Below, piece after piece: positions 16,007 through 26,539 of a stretch of 34,724 nucleotides of DNA (position 1 is its first letter; each line of letters begins with the position of its first letter). Source of the stretch: Pelagibacteraceae bacterium (lineage in GTDB: Bacteria; Pseudomonadota; Alphaproteobacteria; HIMB59); NCBI GenBank assembly GCA_008638215.1, contig VTPN01000008.1, positions 1-34,724 on the forward strand, read 5' to 3'. Under the pieces are notes generated by a model. The model made no database searches. It was not told where the DNA came from and saw nothing but the letters and a program-made list of their open reading frames with translations. Made by a program: the position numbers and the translations under genes.

Positions 16007-17443
16007 ATGAAAGATTTTTTGATAATAGGTGGAGGAATAAATGGTGTTGGAATAGCCAGAGATGCTGTTGGCAGAGGTCTAAAAGTAACATTAGTAGAAA
16101 AAGGAGATTTGGCCTCTCAAACATCCTCATGGTCAACGAAATTAATCCATGGAGGAATAAGGTACTTAGAAAATTATGAATTTAGATTAGTTAGGGAGTC
16201 TTTAAGAGAAAGAGAGGTGATCAAAGCTATTGCGCCTCATATTTCTAAACCCATAAGATTTGTGATGCCTCATGTGTCTCATTTAAGGCCCGCATGGTTA
16301 ATTAGAATGGGTCTTCTGCTTTATGATTGGCTTGGAGGATTCATCACTCTCCCAAAATCAAAATATGTAAATCTTCTTAATGATTTCAAAGACAACCCTT
16401 TAAAAAAAAATTTTCAAAAAGGGTATGAATATTCAGATCTATCTATAGATGACGCCCGTCTTGTGCTCATAAATGCTCAAGATGCCTTATACAGAGGTGC
16501 TGAAATTATTCTGAATACTGCTGTAACAAATGCAACTAGGTATGATGATCACTGGGTAGTTGAACTTAGCAATAAAAAAATAATTAAAACAAAAGTAATT
16601 ATAAATGCCTCAGGTCCATTTGTTTTAAACATTCTAAAAGATATTTGTAAAGTTCAAACGAATAAATCATTACGTTTAGTTCAAGGAAGCCACCTAATAG
16701 TAAAAAAACTTTATGAGGGAGAGCAAGCTTACATACTACAACAAGAAGACAGAAGAATAGTTTTTATGATCCCGTATCAAAACGACTATACACTCATTGG
16801 TACGACGGATAAAGAGGTCGACAGTTACTTAAACCCTACTATCACGCCTGAAGAACAGTCTTACTTATTAAATGCTGTAAACTTTTTTTTAAAAAATCAA
16901 ATTTCAGAGTCTGACATTGTTTGGACTTATGCTGGCATTAGACCTCTATTAGAAGACTTTAATCAAAGTGCCTCTAAGGTGACACGGGATTATGAATTTG
17001 ATTTAGATACAAAGGGTGCGCCAATTCTATCTATATTTGGAGGAAAATTAACAACTTACAGAAAACTAGCTGAACACGCTCTAGAAAAATTATCTACTGT
17101 AATTTCAATAAAAAACACGACTTGGACCGATAAAGAAAAACTACCTGGAGCAGATATTTCAAATTACGATATATTTAATAACCTCGTACCAGCTCCGATG
17201 AAAGAAAGATTTAAACAATCTTATGGAAATCAAACTTCTAAGCTACACTCGTATTATATGAATTGCAAAGATGGAGGTATCAAAATCACTGAGGATCTTT
17301 ATGAATTTGAAGTAGCCTATCTGGTAAAAGAAGAAATGGCATCCAGTGTTGAAGATATTCTTTTTCGAAGAACAAAATTAGGAATCAGCTTCCCAAAAGA
17401 TAAAATCAATATCTTAAATGATGTTTTAAATAAATATTTATAA
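16007..17443 (+). CDS. glpD: Aerobic glycerol-3-phosphate dehydrogenase
   Basis: A 478-aa FAD-dependent, membrane-associated dehydrogenase that oxidises sn-glycerol-3-phosphate to DHAP and passes electrons to quinone. The FAD-binding loop IIGGGINGVGIARDA (6-20) is followed by the GlpD-typical SSWSTKLIHGGIRYLE (41-56). The middle of the protein has the GTTDKEVD segment, and the C-terminal third has the GGKLTTYRKLAE motif of the family. The length is close to E. coli GlpD. An AAGAAG lies upstream of the ATG. It is followed after 18 nt by glpK and is divergent from the aldolase operon, so DHAP and glycerol-3-phosphate made there can enter here. EryB of erythritol pathways is a relative, but the glpK partner favours GlpD. 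Confidence 0.95.
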   Translation: MKDFLIIGGGINGVGIARDAVGRGLKVTLVEKGDLASQTSSWSTKLIHGGIRYLENYEFRLVRESLREREVIKAIAPHISKPIRFVMPHVSHLRPAWLIRMGLLLYDWLGGFITLPKSKYVNLLNDFKDNPLKKNFQKGYEYSDLSIDDARLVLINAQDALYRGAEIILNTAVTNATRYDDHWVVELSNKKIIKTKVIINASGPFVLNILKDICKVQTNKSLRLVQGSHLIVKKLYEGEQAYILQQEDRRIVFMIPYQNDYTLIGTTDKEVDSYLNPTITPEEQSYLLNAVNFFLKNQISESDIVWTYAGIRPLLEDFNQSASKVTRDYEFDLDTKGAPILSIFGGKLTTYRKLAEHALEKLSTVISIKNTTWTDKEKLPGADISNYDIFNNLVPAPMKERFKQSYGNQTSKLHSYYMNCKDGGIKITEDLYEFEVAYLVKEEMASSVEDILFRRTKLGISFPKDKINILNDVLNKYL

Positions 17444-17461
17444 TCATTATAATAAAACATA

Positions 17462-18943
17462 ATGAAAAATTATATTCTTTCTATTGATCAAGGTACTACC
17501 TCAACTCGAGTAATTATTTTTGATAAAAATTTTAGTTTTATATCCTCCAGTCAAAAAGAGTTTAGACAAATCTTCCCTAGAGATGGTGAAGTTGAACATG
17601 ATCCAGAAGAAATATATCAATCTGTTTTGTTTACAGCCAAAGAGGCTATTCGTAAGGCTAAAATAAAATCTACTCAAATCAGATCTATAGGAATAACCAA
17701 CCAAAGAGAGACAACGGTCCTTTGGGATAAGACCAATGGCAAGCCGGTCTATAATGCAATTGTCTGGCAAGATAGAAGAACGGTTAAATTTTGTAAAAGT
17801 CTTGAGCAAAAGGGTTTTGCAAAAAAAATACAAAATACAACTGGATTGATTATAGATTCCTATTTTTCTGCATCAAAAATAAATTGGCTTTTAAACAATT
17901 CTAAAGTAGCAAAAGAATTGCTGAAAAAAGATAAGTTATTATTTGGCACTATTGATACATGGTTATTGTGGAAATTAACTGATGGTCAAAGTCATTATAC
18001 TGAAGCAACTAATGCTTCGAGAACAATGCTTTTTGATATTAAAAAAAGTCAATGGTCAAAAGAAATGCTTCAAATATTTAAAGTGCCAGCAAAAATTCTT
18101 CCAACTGTCAAAGATAGTGCTGATGATTTTGGTCATACAACAAAATTTGGAAGTAGAATTCCAATTCAAGGAATTGCTGGAGACCAACAAGCAGCAACGA
18201 TTGGCCAAGCCTGTCTAGAACCTGGTTCCATAAAATCAACCTATGGAACAGGTTGTTTTATGATTATGAACCTAGGATCAAAATTAAAATATTCCAAAAA
18301 CAATTTACTCTCCACAATTGCTTATCGCATTAAAGGAAAAAATACTTATGCCTTAGAGGGGTCGATTTTTATTGCTGGAGCGGCTGTTCAATGGTTAAGA
18401 GACTCACTTAAAATAATTAAAAATGCAAAAGAAACTGAAATTCTATATGCAAAAAATGATCCCTCACAAAATATTTATCTGGTGCCTGCGTTTGTAGGGC
18501 TAGGTGCCCCTTATTGGGATGGTGAAGCAAGAGGAGCGCTATTTGGAATTACTCGTAATACAGGAATTCCCGAATTGGTTAAAGCTACGTTAGATAGTGT
18601 TGTTTACCAAACGAAAGATTTAATTTTAGCGATGGAGAAGGATAGCGGTATAAGAATTAAAAGAATAAAGGTAGACGGAGGGATGGTTAACAATAATCCA
18701 TTTATTCAATTTTTATCAAATATGCTTTTATCTGAATGTTTAAAGCCTAAAATTAATGAAACTACTTCTTTAGGCGCAGCATATTTAGCGGGATTCCAAT
18801 GTGGGTTAATTAAAAGATTTGCTGATATTAATAAGAAATGGAAAAGTGAAAAGAGTTTTGTTCATAAAATGAATAAAAAAGATGTAGAAAGACTCTATTT
18901 AGGATGGAAAAAAGCAGTTAAAGCCACTCTAATTGTAAAATAA
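17462..18943 (+). CDS. glpK: Glycerol kinase
   Basis: A 493-aa FGGY kinase converting glycerol and ATP to sn-glycerol-3-phosphate in the cytoplasm. SIDQGTTSTR (7-16), NQRETT, VWQDRRT, GDQQAATIGQ and YGTGCFMIMN are classic GlpK motifs, and the length is standard. It lies directly downstream of glpD, forming the glycerol to DHAP route. No glycerol facilitator (glpF) is found nearby, so glycerol may enter by diffusion or through an ABC system such as that encoded at 71-9028. Gene identity is strong; allosteric control cannot be judged. Confidence 0.95.
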   Translation: MKNYILSIDQGTTSTRVIIFDKNFSFISSSQKEFRQIFPRDGEVEHDPEEIYQSVLFTAKEAIRKAKIKSTQIRSIGITNQRETTVLWDKTNGKPVYNAIVWQDRRTVKFCKSLEQKGFAKKIQNTTGLIIDSYFSASKINWLLNNSKVAKELLKKDKLLFGTIDTWLLWKLTDGQSHYTEATNASRTMLFDIKKSQWSKEMLQIFKVPAKILPTVKDSADDFGHTTKFGSRIPIQGIAGDQQAATIGQACLEPGSIKSTYGTGCFMIMNLGSKLKYSKNNLLSTIAYRIKGKNTYALEGSIFIAGAAVQWLRDSLKIIKNAKETEILYAKNDPSQNIYLVPAFVGLGAPYWDGEARGALFGITRNTGIPELVKATLDSVVYQTKDLILAMEKDSGIRIKRIKVDGGMVNNNPFIQFLSNMLLSECLKPKINETTSLGAAYLAGFQCGLIKRFADINKKWKSEKSFVHKMNKKDVERLYLGWKKAVKATLIVK

Positions 18944-18970
18944 TATTATCAATTAAACGTGATTTTGATA

Positions 18971-18991
18971 TTAATGTTGAATGCGCATTAA
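18971..18991. promoter_or_regulatory. Overlapping inverted repeats at the LysR gene start
   Basis: TTAATG (18971-18976) and CATTAA (18986-18991) form an inverted repeat across the LysR start codon. Inside it AATGCGCATT (18980-18989) is a perfect 10-bp palindrome. LysR proteins commonly bind dyads close to their own promoter, so autoregulation is plausible. A related ATGCAT palindrome, TTATGCATAA (19882-19891), lies in the acnA promoter. Confidence 0.35.
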
Positions 18992-19871
18992 TATTGAAAT
19001 TGGTGATATTGAAGCATTTATAGAACTAACCGAAACAAATTCCTTTGCAAAAGCTGCCATTAACTTAAATTTATCTCAACCTGCGCTGTCTAGAAGAATA
19101 CAAAAACTAGAACATGAATTAGGAACAAAATTATTTGATCGCACAACAAGAAAGGTTCAACTGTCTTATTCAGGAAGAAATTTTTATGAAAGAGCCAGAA
19201 GTATTATTGATGCAATCAAAACTGCCACTAAAACACTTAATGAAAATTATAGCTTTCCTTCAATTATCAAAATTGGTGCGGTTAATTCTGCTCTGAGCAA
19301 TATTATTTATCCAGCATTAAAAATATTTAAAGAGATGGAACCTCGATGCAAAGTACAAATTATTGAACGTTCATCAAATTATGTCGTTGATAGTGTTTTA
19401 GGGGGCGAATGTGATTTTGGAATTAATTTTACAGGCATTCAAGAACCCGGCATAAACTTTGAAAATTTATTTATTGAAGATTATGTTGTGGTTTTTCCTA
19501 AAGGTGATGTGCTCGAAAAAAAAAGAAAAATTAAATTATCAGATATAAAAAACCGAGACTTTATTTCTGTTTGGAAAGGTTCAGGTAGTCGAATTTATTT
19601 TGAAAATGCTCTAGCCTTACAAAAAGAAGATTTAGATTGGACCTATGAAGTCAGACATATACCTTCAGCTTTAAATATGGTCGAACAGGGATTAGGGATT
19701 ACTTTAGCGCCAAAATTAGCAGTTTCTAAGGATCATAAGCTCTTATCTTACAGACCCTTAATTGATCCCACGGTAACCAGAACTATGGGATTGATTAAAA
19801 GAACTGGCAGAGAGTTGAGTTATGATGCTCAAAAATTATATGACTTGCTAAAAGAAAAATTTAAGCGTTAA
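18981..19871 (+). CDS. LysR-family transcriptional regulator
   Basis: A 296-aa LysR-type regulator. The N-terminal helix-turn-helix (about 20-50) reads NSFAKAAINLNLSQPALSRR and continues KLEHELGTKLFDR, nearly the family consensus. A periplasmic-binding-protein-like effector domain spans about 90-290, with GVNS-type start KIGAVNSALS near 93. The gene lies 37 nt after glpK and 53 nt before acnA, all rightward. It could therefore respond to a glycerol-derived or TCA metabolite and control acnA or the glp genes. The start overlaps dyad sequences and has no Shine-Dalgarno sequence. The effector is unknown. Confidence 0.92.
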   Translation: MRINIEIGDIEAFIELTETNSFAKAAINLNLSQPALSRRIQKLEHELGTKLFDRTTRKVQLSYSGRNFYERARSIIDAIKTATKTLNENYSFPSIIKIGAVNSALSNIIYPALKIFKEMEPRCKVQIIERSSNYVVDSVLGGECDFGINFTGIQEPGINFENLFIEDYVVVFPKGDVLEKKRKIKLSDIKNRDFISVWKGSGSRIYFENALALQKEDLDWTYEVRHIPSALNMVEQGLGITLAPKLAVSKDHKLLSYRPLIDPTVTRTMGLIKRTGRELSYDAQKLYDLLKEKFKR

Positions 19872-19901
19872 TTGATTAAAATTATGCATAAAAAATATTA
19901 T
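19872..19901 (+). promoter_or_regulatory. acnA promoter
   Basis: TTGATT (19872-19877) and TATTAT (19896-19901) are 18 nt apart, giving a start near 19908 and a short leader with AAGAG before the ATG at 19925. The spacer contains the palindrome TTATGCATAA (19882-19891), a possible regulator site. Confidence 0.5.
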
Positions 19902-19924
19902 TAAATAAATGATAAGAGTTAATC

Positions 19925-22558
19925 ATGAATTTTTCTGATAGTTTCCAAACTCTAGACTCCTTAAAAATAGGTGAGAAACAATTTGTTTTTTATAATATCT
20001 CAAAGCTGCATGATAAATATCCAGCTATTCAAAAATTACCCAAATCAAAAAAAATTCTTATAGAAAACTTACTTCGACTTGAGGATGGCAAAGATGTCAA
20101 TAAAGGTTTGATTGAAAAAGTTTTACAAAGTCCTGAAAAAAATCATGAAATATTTTTTCTTCCTGCCCGTGTGCTCATGCAAGACTTTACCGGCGTACCT
20201 GCTGTAGCAGATCTTGCTGCAATGAGAGATGCCGTTGCGCTTAAAGGAAAAGATCCAGCAAAAGTAAATCCCTTGTCTCAAGTCGATCTTGTAATTGATC
20301 ACTCTGTAATGGTTGATTATTTTGCTACCCCTCAAGCCTTTCAAAAAAATGTCGATATGGAATTTGGAAGAAATCAAGAACGATATGAATTTTTAAAATG
20401 GGGGCAACAAGCTTTTGAAAATTTTCGAGTTATTCCCCCTGGGACCGGAATTTGTCATCAAGTTAACTTAGAATATTTAGCTAAAGTTGTTTGGAGTAAA
20501 TCTATAAATGGAAATGAATATTTATATCCTGATACTCTTGTAGGAACTGATAGTCACACAACAATGGTCAATGCTTTAGGGGTCTTAGGCTGGGGCGTTG
20601 GAGGTATTGAAGCCGAAGCCGCGATGCTTGGTCAATCAGTATCCATGTTGCTTCCTGAGGTTGTGGGCTTTAAAATGGATGGGGACCTTCAAGAAGGAGT
20701 TACCGCTACTGACTTAGTTTTAACTGTTGTGGAGATGTTAAGAGCAAAAGGTGTGGTGGGCAAGTTTGTTGAATTTTATGGTGAGGGTGTAAAAAATCTA
20801 TCCCTAGCCGACCGAGCTACGATTGCCAACATGGCCCCTGAATACGGTGCTACATGTGGTTTTTTCTCCACTGACGAAGAAACAATTAAATATCTTAATC
20901 TAACAGCTAGAGATAAAGACTTAATAAAAATTGTTGAAAAATATAACAAAATTCAAGGTCTTTGGATGGATAACCAAAGTGAATACGATGATTATCTTGA
21001 ATTAAATCTTGAAACAGTTCAGGCATCGTTGGCAGGGCCGAAGAGACCTCAAGATAGAATTAATTTAAATGGCGTATCAGCAAATTTTCAAAAACTACTA
21101 CAAGACAAACCTCAAAAATCTAAAGTCAAAAATCATAACTACCAACTATCAGACGGTGACGTTGTGATTGCGGCAATTACATCCTGTACCAATACATCGA
21201 ATCCTAATGTTCTTGTAGCAGCAGGACTAGTTGCCAAAAAAGCAAATGAGCTTGGAATGCAGGTTAAGCCATGGGTAAAAACATCTCTGGCTCCGGGTTC
21301 AAAAGTAGTCACAGACTATCTTAACAAATCAGACTTAACTAAACATTTAGATGCCATGGGATTTCATTTAGTCGGCTATGGTTGTACAACTTGTATTGGA
21401 AATTCTGGACCTCTCCATCCAGATATTGCGGATGCGATTAGTGAAAATAATTTAACAGTAGCATCAGTTCTTTCTGGAAACAGAAATTTTGAGGGCCGTG
21501 TGAACCCTCATGTGAAAGCTAATTACCTCGCTTCACCACCACTGGTGGTGGCCTATGCTTTAGCGGGGACAGTCAATATTGATTTATCAAAAGATGCTTT
21601 AGGTGTCAGTAATGAGGGAAAAGAAATATTCTTAAAAGATATTTGGCCAGCTAATGAAGAAATTAATTCGATTGTTAGTCAGCATGTATCAGCTGAAATA
21701 TTCTCTCATCAATATAGCAACGCCCTTCAAGGGCCTAAAGAGTGGCAAAGCATTCAAACCTCTGAAGGGGATTTATACCAATGGAAACAAGAGTCTACTT
21801 ATGTTCAAAAACCTCCTTTCTTTGATTCTATCTCTGAAATGGAAAAAGAAATTCAAAATATTGATAATGCCAGACCTCTTCTTTTACTAGGCAATAGCGT
21901 AACCACTGATCATATTTCTCCTGCTGGAGCAATTAAGCAAGATAGTCCTGCAGGTAGTTATTTTATGGAAAGACAAATTTTACAAAAAGATTTCAACTCT
22001 TATGGCGCTAGAAGAGGCAATCATGAAGTGATGGTTCGAGGTACGTTTGCCAATATCAGAATTAAAAATGAACTGCTCTCTGATGTAGAAGGTGGGTATT
22101 CCATTCTGGAGCCTGAAAAAAAGCAAATGAGTGTCTACGAAGTGGCCATGGAATATCAAAAAAGAGCTGAAAATATTGTTGTTTTTGCTGGCCAAGAATA
22201 TGGTACAGGCTCTTCAAGAGACTGGGCCGCCAAAGGAACAAAATTACTAGGAATAAAAGCTGTGATCGCAGAGAGCTTTGAGAGAATACATCGATCAAAC
22301 TTAATTGGGATGGGCGTTCTTCCAATCCAACTTGAAAATATCAATATCCAAGATCTTGGTATTAAATCTTCTGACCTGATTGATATCAAATTACATTCTG
22401 AAATAAAGCCACTCGAAAAAATATCTTTAATCTTAAAACAAGGTGAAGTAACAAGAGAATTACAGTGCACATTAAGAATAGATACCATTAATGAACTGCA
22501 GTATTACAAGTCAGATGGTATATTAAACTTTGTACTTAAAAATATACTAAAAAATTAA
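19925..22558 (+). CDS. acnA: Aconitate hydratase A
   Basis: An 877-aa cytoplasmic [4Fe-4S] enzyme that interconverts citrate and isocitrate in the TCA cycle. The cluster cysteines are in SCTNTSNP (one Cys) and [10 protein letters not shown] (two Cys). [24 protein letters not shown] and the C-terminal swivel-domain motifs [10 protein letters not shown] and [17 protein letters not shown] are all typical of AcnA/IRP-type aconitases, and the length is as expected. The C-terminal stop overlaps the stop of the convergent sucB within TTAA at 22555-22558. It is separately transcribed from the sdh-mdh-suc operon. Confidence 0.97.
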   Translation: MNFSDSFQTLDSLKIGEKQFVFYNISKLHDKYPAIQKLPKSKKILIENLLRLEDGKDVNKGLIEKVLQSPEKNHEIFFLPARVLMQDFTGVPAVADLAAMRDAVALKGKDPAKVNPLSQVDLVIDHSVMVDYFATPQAFQKNVDMEFGRNQERYEFLKWGQQAFENFRVIPPGTGICHQVNLEYLAKVVWSKSINGNEYLYPDTLVGTDSHTTMVNALGVLGWGVGGIEAEAAMLGQSVSMLLPEVVGFKMDGDLQEGVTATDLVLTVVEMLRAKGVVGKFVEFYGEGVKNLSLADRATIANMAPEYGATCGFFSTDEETIKYLNLTARDKDLIKIVEKYNKIQGLWMDNQSEYDDYLELNLETVQASLAGPKRPQDRINLNGVSANFQKLLQDKPQKSKVKNHNYQLSDGDVVIAAITSCTNTSNPNVLVAAGLVAKKANELGMQVKPWVKTSLAPGSKVVTDYLNKSDLTKHLDAMGFHLVGYGCTTCIGNSGPLHPDIADAISENNLTVASVLSGNRNFEGRVNPHVKANYLASPPLVVAYALAGTVNIDLSKDALGVSNEGKEIFLKDIWPANEEINSIVSQHVSAEIFSHQYSNALQGPKEWQSIQTSEGDLYQWKQESTYVQKPPFFDSISEMEKEIQNIDNARPLLLLGNSVTTDHISPAGAIKQDSPAGSYFMERQILQKDFNSYGARRGNHEVMVRGTFANIRIKNELLSDVEGGYSILEPEKKQMSVYEVAMEYQKRAENIVVFAGQEYGTGSSRDWAAKGTKLLGIKAVIAESFERIHRSNLIGMGVLPIQLENINIQDLGIKSSDLIDIKLHSEIKPLEKISLILKQGEVTRELQCTLRIDTINELQYYKSDGILNFVLKNILKN

Positions 22559-23634
22559 TCGACTTTAGGATCTTCTAAAATTTCTTTTAATCTTACTAAG
22601 AAAGTGACAGCTTGTTTGCCATCGATTAATCGATGATCATAGCTAAGCGCTGTATACATCATCGGTCTTATCACAACCTTATTTTTGAAAGCAATGGGTC
22701 GCTCGATAATAGAATGCATTCCAAGGATTGCGCTTTGAGGAGGGTTAATAATTGGAGTACTCATCATCGATCCATAAACCCCTCCGTTAGTGATAGAAAA
22801 AGTACCTCCCGATAAGTCTTTCATTGCCAGCTTATTAGAATTTGCTTTGGTGGCTAAATTAATAATTTCTTTTTCAATTTCGGCATTAGATAATTTTTCA
22901 GCATTTCGAATAATAGGGACTACTAAGCCTTTTTCTGAACCTATAGCTACGCCAATATCAAAATAATTCTTATAAATGATTTTATCTTCAAAAATCTCTG
23001 AGTTTATTTCAGGTAGTTCCTTGAGAACCTGAACACAAGCTTTAACAAAGAAAGACATGATGCCTAATTTAACTCCATGTTTTTTTTGAAAAGCAGTTTG
23101 TTGTTTTTTTCGAAGAGCCATAATAGCAGTCATATCAACTTCATTAAACGTTGTTAAAATAGCTGCCGTATTTTGCGCATCTTTTAATCTTCGAGCAATT
23201 GTTTGGCGCAATTTTGACATGGGAACTGATTTTTCGCTCTCATTGTTAGTTGGTTCATCATAATTTGAAATAGCTGGTTCTGAACTTTTTGGTTGATTAT
23301 CAAGACTTTTTTCAACTTTAGGCACTTCCGCCTCTTTTGAAGATGGGGAGGGAATTTTTTCTTTATCTGATTTTGATTGTGATGATGGAGTAGCATCTCC
23401 AACTTCAGAAAATTGTGCAATAATTTCACCTACTTTTACTGAACTTCCTTCAGAAATTAAAATTTTGGAAATTGTTCCTGCCGATTGAGCTGGAATTTCA
23501 ATGGTTATCTTTTCTGTTTCAATTTCAGCAAGGTTGTCTCCCGCTTGAAATGATGATCCCTCTTTGACCAACCAAGTAGTCAAAGTGCCTTCAATAATAG
23601 ACTCGCCTAATTCTGGTACGGTAATATTGATCAT
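22555..23634 (-). CDS. sucB: 2-oxoglutarate dehydrogenase E2 (dihydrolipoyl succinyltransferase) lacking a subunit-binding domain
   Basis: A 359-aa core subunit of the 2-oxoglutarate dehydrogenase complex that transfers succinyl groups from lipoamide to CoA. One lipoyl domain spans 1-78, with lipoyl-lysine 42 in ETEKI. A Ser/Pro/Glu/Lys-rich linker covers about 79-137. The catalytic domain is 138-359 with the active-site SYDHRLIDG (His334, Asp338). Bacterial E2 proteins normally carry a roughly 35-residue peripheral subunit-binding domain in the middle (a P-x-x-R-x-L-A helix and a GTG-x-x-GR-x-x-x-x-D motif). I see neither here, and the total length is about 40 residues short. The start overlaps the sucA stop by 4 bp. 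Confidence 0.94.
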   Translation of the reverse strand: MINITVPELGESIIEGTLTTWLVKEGSSFQAGDNLAEIETEKITIEIPAQSAGTISKILISEGSSVKVGEIIAQFSEVGDATPSSQSKSDKEKIPSPSSKEAEVPKVEKSLDNQPKSSEPAISNYDEPTNNESEKSVPMSKLRQTIARRLKDAQNTAAILTTFNEVDMTAIMALRKKQQTAFQKKHGVKLGIMSFFVKACVQVLKELPEINSEIFEDKIIYKNYFDIGVAIGSEKGLVVPIIRNAEKLSNAEIEKEIINLATKANSNKLAMKDLSGGTFSITNGGVYGSMMSTPIINPPQSAILGMHSIIERPIAFKNKVVIRPMMYTALSYDHRLIDGKQAVTFLVRLKEILEDPKVD

Positions 23635-26483
23635 TCGTTTGTTGGCAAGTTTTTAAACTTAATAAAACTTACTCCTATCTTTTCTTTTATCACACTTTTT
23701 AGAGGAGAATGAAGCGCTAATTTTTTAATAAGGTTTTGATTGGCATTATGTCTCTTTGCTATACCTGTTGCCGGTGCTGCAGCACGCCTTCTACCCACAT
23801 AATGGATGTTTTTTTCTATCTCAAATTTTTTAAAAAGATGTCTAATTCTACTTTTCACAAAAGCCCAAGCGCCCATATTTTTTGGTTCCTCTTGAACCCA
23901 TATCATTTCTGCATCTTTATGTTTAAGGATTACTTGGCCCAAAGTATCAAAAGGAAAAGGGTAAATTTGCTCTAATCGAACAATCTTTACACCTTTGATT
24001 TTATGCTCTTTTCGATAATCATCTAATTCGTAGAAAATCTTACCTGAGCAGAAAACGACTCTTTTTGGATTTTTAATATCTTCATCAATTATTCGATGAA
24101 AAGCGGATCGTCCTGAAAAATCCTCAATATTAGAAACATTACTAGGGTGTCTTAATGTTGACTTCGGTGTAAATATTATTAAGGGTTTTCTGAAATTTCT
24201 ATGTATTTGTCTTCGAAGCGCATGGAAATAGCTGGCGGGTGTAGTACAGTTTAATAATTGAATGTTATCTTCGGCAGCCATTTGAAGAAACCGCTCAATA
24301 CGAGCACTAGAGTGTTCAGGGCCCATGCCCTCATGACCATGAGGGAGCAACATCACTAAGCCACTCATTTGCATCCATTTTCTTTCACTTGCGGCTATAA
24401 ATTGATCAATAATAATTTGAGCGCCATTCGCAAAATCTCCAAACTGGGCCTCCCAAATTACCAATGTATTAGGATCTGCCAATGAGTACCCGTACTCAAA
24501 ACCAAGAACACCCATTTCTGATAAAAAACTATCAATGATTTCAAATTGTTTTTGCTTTTTTTCAAGGTGATTTAAGGGAATATATCGCTCTTCAGTTTTT
24601 TGATCATAGAACACAGAGTGTCTTTGGCTAAAAGTACCCCGACCTGAGTCTTGTCCGGCCAATCTCACTTTAAAACCCTCTTTTAAAAGAGAGCCAAATG
24701 CTAATGCCTCAGCGAATGCCCAGTCAATTCCTTTACCTGATTGAATTGCCTTCAGTCTTGATGAATTAAATTTTTCTAATTTTGGATGTAAACTGAAATC
24801 TTTTGGCACTTGAGTAATCTTTTTTCCAATATCTTTAAGTGATTTTATGGGCTCTGCTGTTCTGCCTCTTCGCAGGGTGTCTTTTGGAGCTCGACTAAGA
24901 CCGCTCCACTGTCCGCCCATCCATGATTTAGTTTTCAATTTATAATTTTTTGCCTTTTCAAATTTCTTCTCTAAATCTGACCAAACAGCATCTTTGATAT
25001 ATTCAACTTGTTGTGAATTAATAATCTCTTGTTCAATTAATTTTTGGGCATAAATTTCTGCAACTGGTTTTTTCTTTTTAATTGTTTGATACATTAAAGG
25101 TTGTGTAAAAGAAGGTTCGTCTCCTTCATTATGACCGTGTTTGCGGTAGCAGAACATATCAACTAAAGTATCCTTTTTAAAAGTGTTCCTGAATTCTGTT
25201 GCGGCTCTTGAAGCAAGTACTACAGCCTCTGGGTCATCACCATTCACATGAAAAATAGGAGCTTGGACTATTTTTCCAATCTCAGAAGAATAAGGGGCGG
25301 AACGACTATATTGAGGAGAAGTGGTAAATCCAATTTGATTGTTAATAATAAAATGTATAAGACCCCCGATACGATATCCGTTAAGTTGAGACATGGCAAA
25401 AGTCTCGGCGACGACCCCTTGTCCAGCAATTGCAGCGTCTCCATGAATTAATAATCCAGACACCTTTTCATTATTTTTATCATCAATCAGAGCTTGTTTA
25501 GCTCGAATTTTTCCCGCCACAACTGGGTTCACGGCCTCTAAATGAGAGGGGTTTGCGGCCATACTTACATGAATCAGATTACCGCTAAAACTTCTATCCG
25601 AACTTGCACCTAAATGATATTTCACATCTCCTGAACCTTCATTACTGAGAGCGTTTTCTCCTCCATGAATAAACTCGCTAAAAATTTGGATATGAGGTTT
25701 TTTAACTACATTGGCTAAAATATTTAATCGTCCTCGGTGAGCGCAGGCAAAAGAAAAATCCTCAATACCATACTCTGAAGATCTTTTTAAAATTTGCTCA
25801 AGGGCAGGAATAGTTGACTCAGCTCCATCCAACCCAAATCTTTTTGTTCCTCGATATTTTGTATCTAAAAATTTTTCAAAATACTCAGCTGAAATTAATC
25901 TTTCTAAAATAGTTCTTTTTCCTTTAGGGGTTAGATGCATATCTTTTTCATCTTCGATTCTATCCTTGAGCCATAAATATTCTTCAGCACTTTGAATATG
26001 TTTGTATTCGATAGATAGGGTACCAGAATAAATTTTTTGTAATTTCTCAAAAACTTGACGAACAGTAGCTGTCTCAAATCCTAAATAACCAAATAAAAAA
26101 ATTTTTCGATCAAAATCTTTTTTTTGAAATCCATAATACTCAGGATCTAGTCCTGCAGGTTTAGATTTAACGACTAAATCTAAAGGATCAAGGTTAGCAA
26201 TAAGGTGACCAATTTCTCTATAAGCTCTGATCATCATCACCAACCTTAAGGAGTCGGATATAGCCTGATTAAGAGAAGTTTGAGAAAAATCTGAACTTCG
26301 AGTTTTTTTAGACCAATCTAGTTTTTCATAATCAGCCAAAATAGCTAACTCTTCCGGAGCTAATTCCTTAAAAAAATTATGCCAACTTTGATCAACCAAC
26401 GATGGATTTTTGACGAAGTCTTTATATATAGAAATAATTTGAGAGGCGTTATTAGCGGTCAGAAAAGAATTATAAGATCTCAT
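23631..26483 (-). CDS. sucA: 2-oxoglutarate dehydrogenase E1 component
   Basis: A 950-aa thiamine-diphosphate enzyme that decarboxylates 2-oxoglutarate and reductively succinylates the lipoyl group of SucB. The N-terminal helix ([20 protein letters not shown], 4-23) is the segment that in related complexes anchors E1 to E2. [14 protein letters not shown] and the [11 protein letters not shown] to GDDPEAV region form the ThDP site, and [17 protein letters not shown] is diagnostic. The length is typical of alphaproteobacterial SucA. It lies 56 nt downstream of mdh and overlaps sucB by 4 bp. The mdh-sucA gap contains an AT-only inverted repeat after mdh but no convincing separate promoter. Confidence 0.97.
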   Translation of the reverse strand: MRSYNSFLTANNASQIISIYKDFVKNPSLVDQSWHNFFKELAPEELAILADYEKLDWSKKTRSSDFSQTSLNQAISDSLRLVMMIRAYREIGHLIANLDPLDLVVKSKPAGLDPEYYGFQKKDFDRKIFLFGYLGFETATVRQVFEKLQKIYSGTLSIEYKHIQSAEEYLWLKDRIEDEKDMHLTPKGKRTILERLISAEYFEKFLDTKYRGTKRFGLDGAESTIPALEQILKRSSEYGIEDFSFACAHRGRLNILANVVKKPHIQIFSEFIHGGENALSNEGSGDVKYHLGASSDRSFSGNLIHVSMAANPSHLEAVNPVVAGKIRAKQALIDDKNNEKVSGLLIHGDAAIAGQGVVAETFAMSQLNGYRIGGLIHFIINNQIGFTTSPQYSRSAPYSSEIGKIVQAPIFHVNGDDPEAVVLASRAATEFRNTFKKDTLVDMFCYRKHGHNEGDEPSFTQPLMYQTIKKKKPVAEIYAQKLIEQEIINSQQVEYIKDAVWSDLEKKFEKAKNYKLKTKSWMGGQWSGLSRAPKDTLRRGRTAEPIKSLKDIGKKITQVPKDFSLHPKLEKFNSSRLKAIQSGKGIDWAFAEALAFGSLLKEGFKVRLAGQDSGRGTFSQRHSVFYDQKTEERYIPLNHLEKKQKQFEIIDSFLSEMGVLGFEYGYSLADPNTLVIWEAQFGDFANGAQIIIDQFIAASERKWMQMSGLVMLLPHGHEGMGPEHSSARIERFLQMAAEDNIQLLNCTTPASYFHALRRQIHRNFRKPLIIFTPKSTLRHPSNVSNIEDFSGRSAFHRIIDEDIKNPKRVVFCSGKIFYELDDYRKEHKIKGVKIVRLEQIYPFPFDTLGQVILKHKDAEMIWVQEEPKNMGAWAFVKSRIRHLFKKFEIEKNIHYVGRRRAAAPATGIAKRHNANQNLIKKLALHSPLKSVIKEKIGVSFIKFKNLPTNE

Positions 26484-26539
26484 TAATCTTAATTATTTTA
26501 TACTCCCATCTTCCAGCAAAGTCATTGTTTTTTAAAAAA

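Noticed and set aside
17501-17833. 110-aa minus-strand frame opposite glpK
   Set aside because: Antisense to the conserved N-terminal half of GlpK, with no start signal or domain.
22062-22488. Minus-strand open frames of 87-110 aa opposite the 3' part of acnA
   Set aside because: They are antisense to a fully recognisable aconitase swivel domain and resemble no family.
26484-26539. Separate sucA promoter in the mdh-sucA gap
   Set aside because: TATAAAAT is present, but no -35 hexamer lies at a workable distance, so read-through from mdh is simpler.
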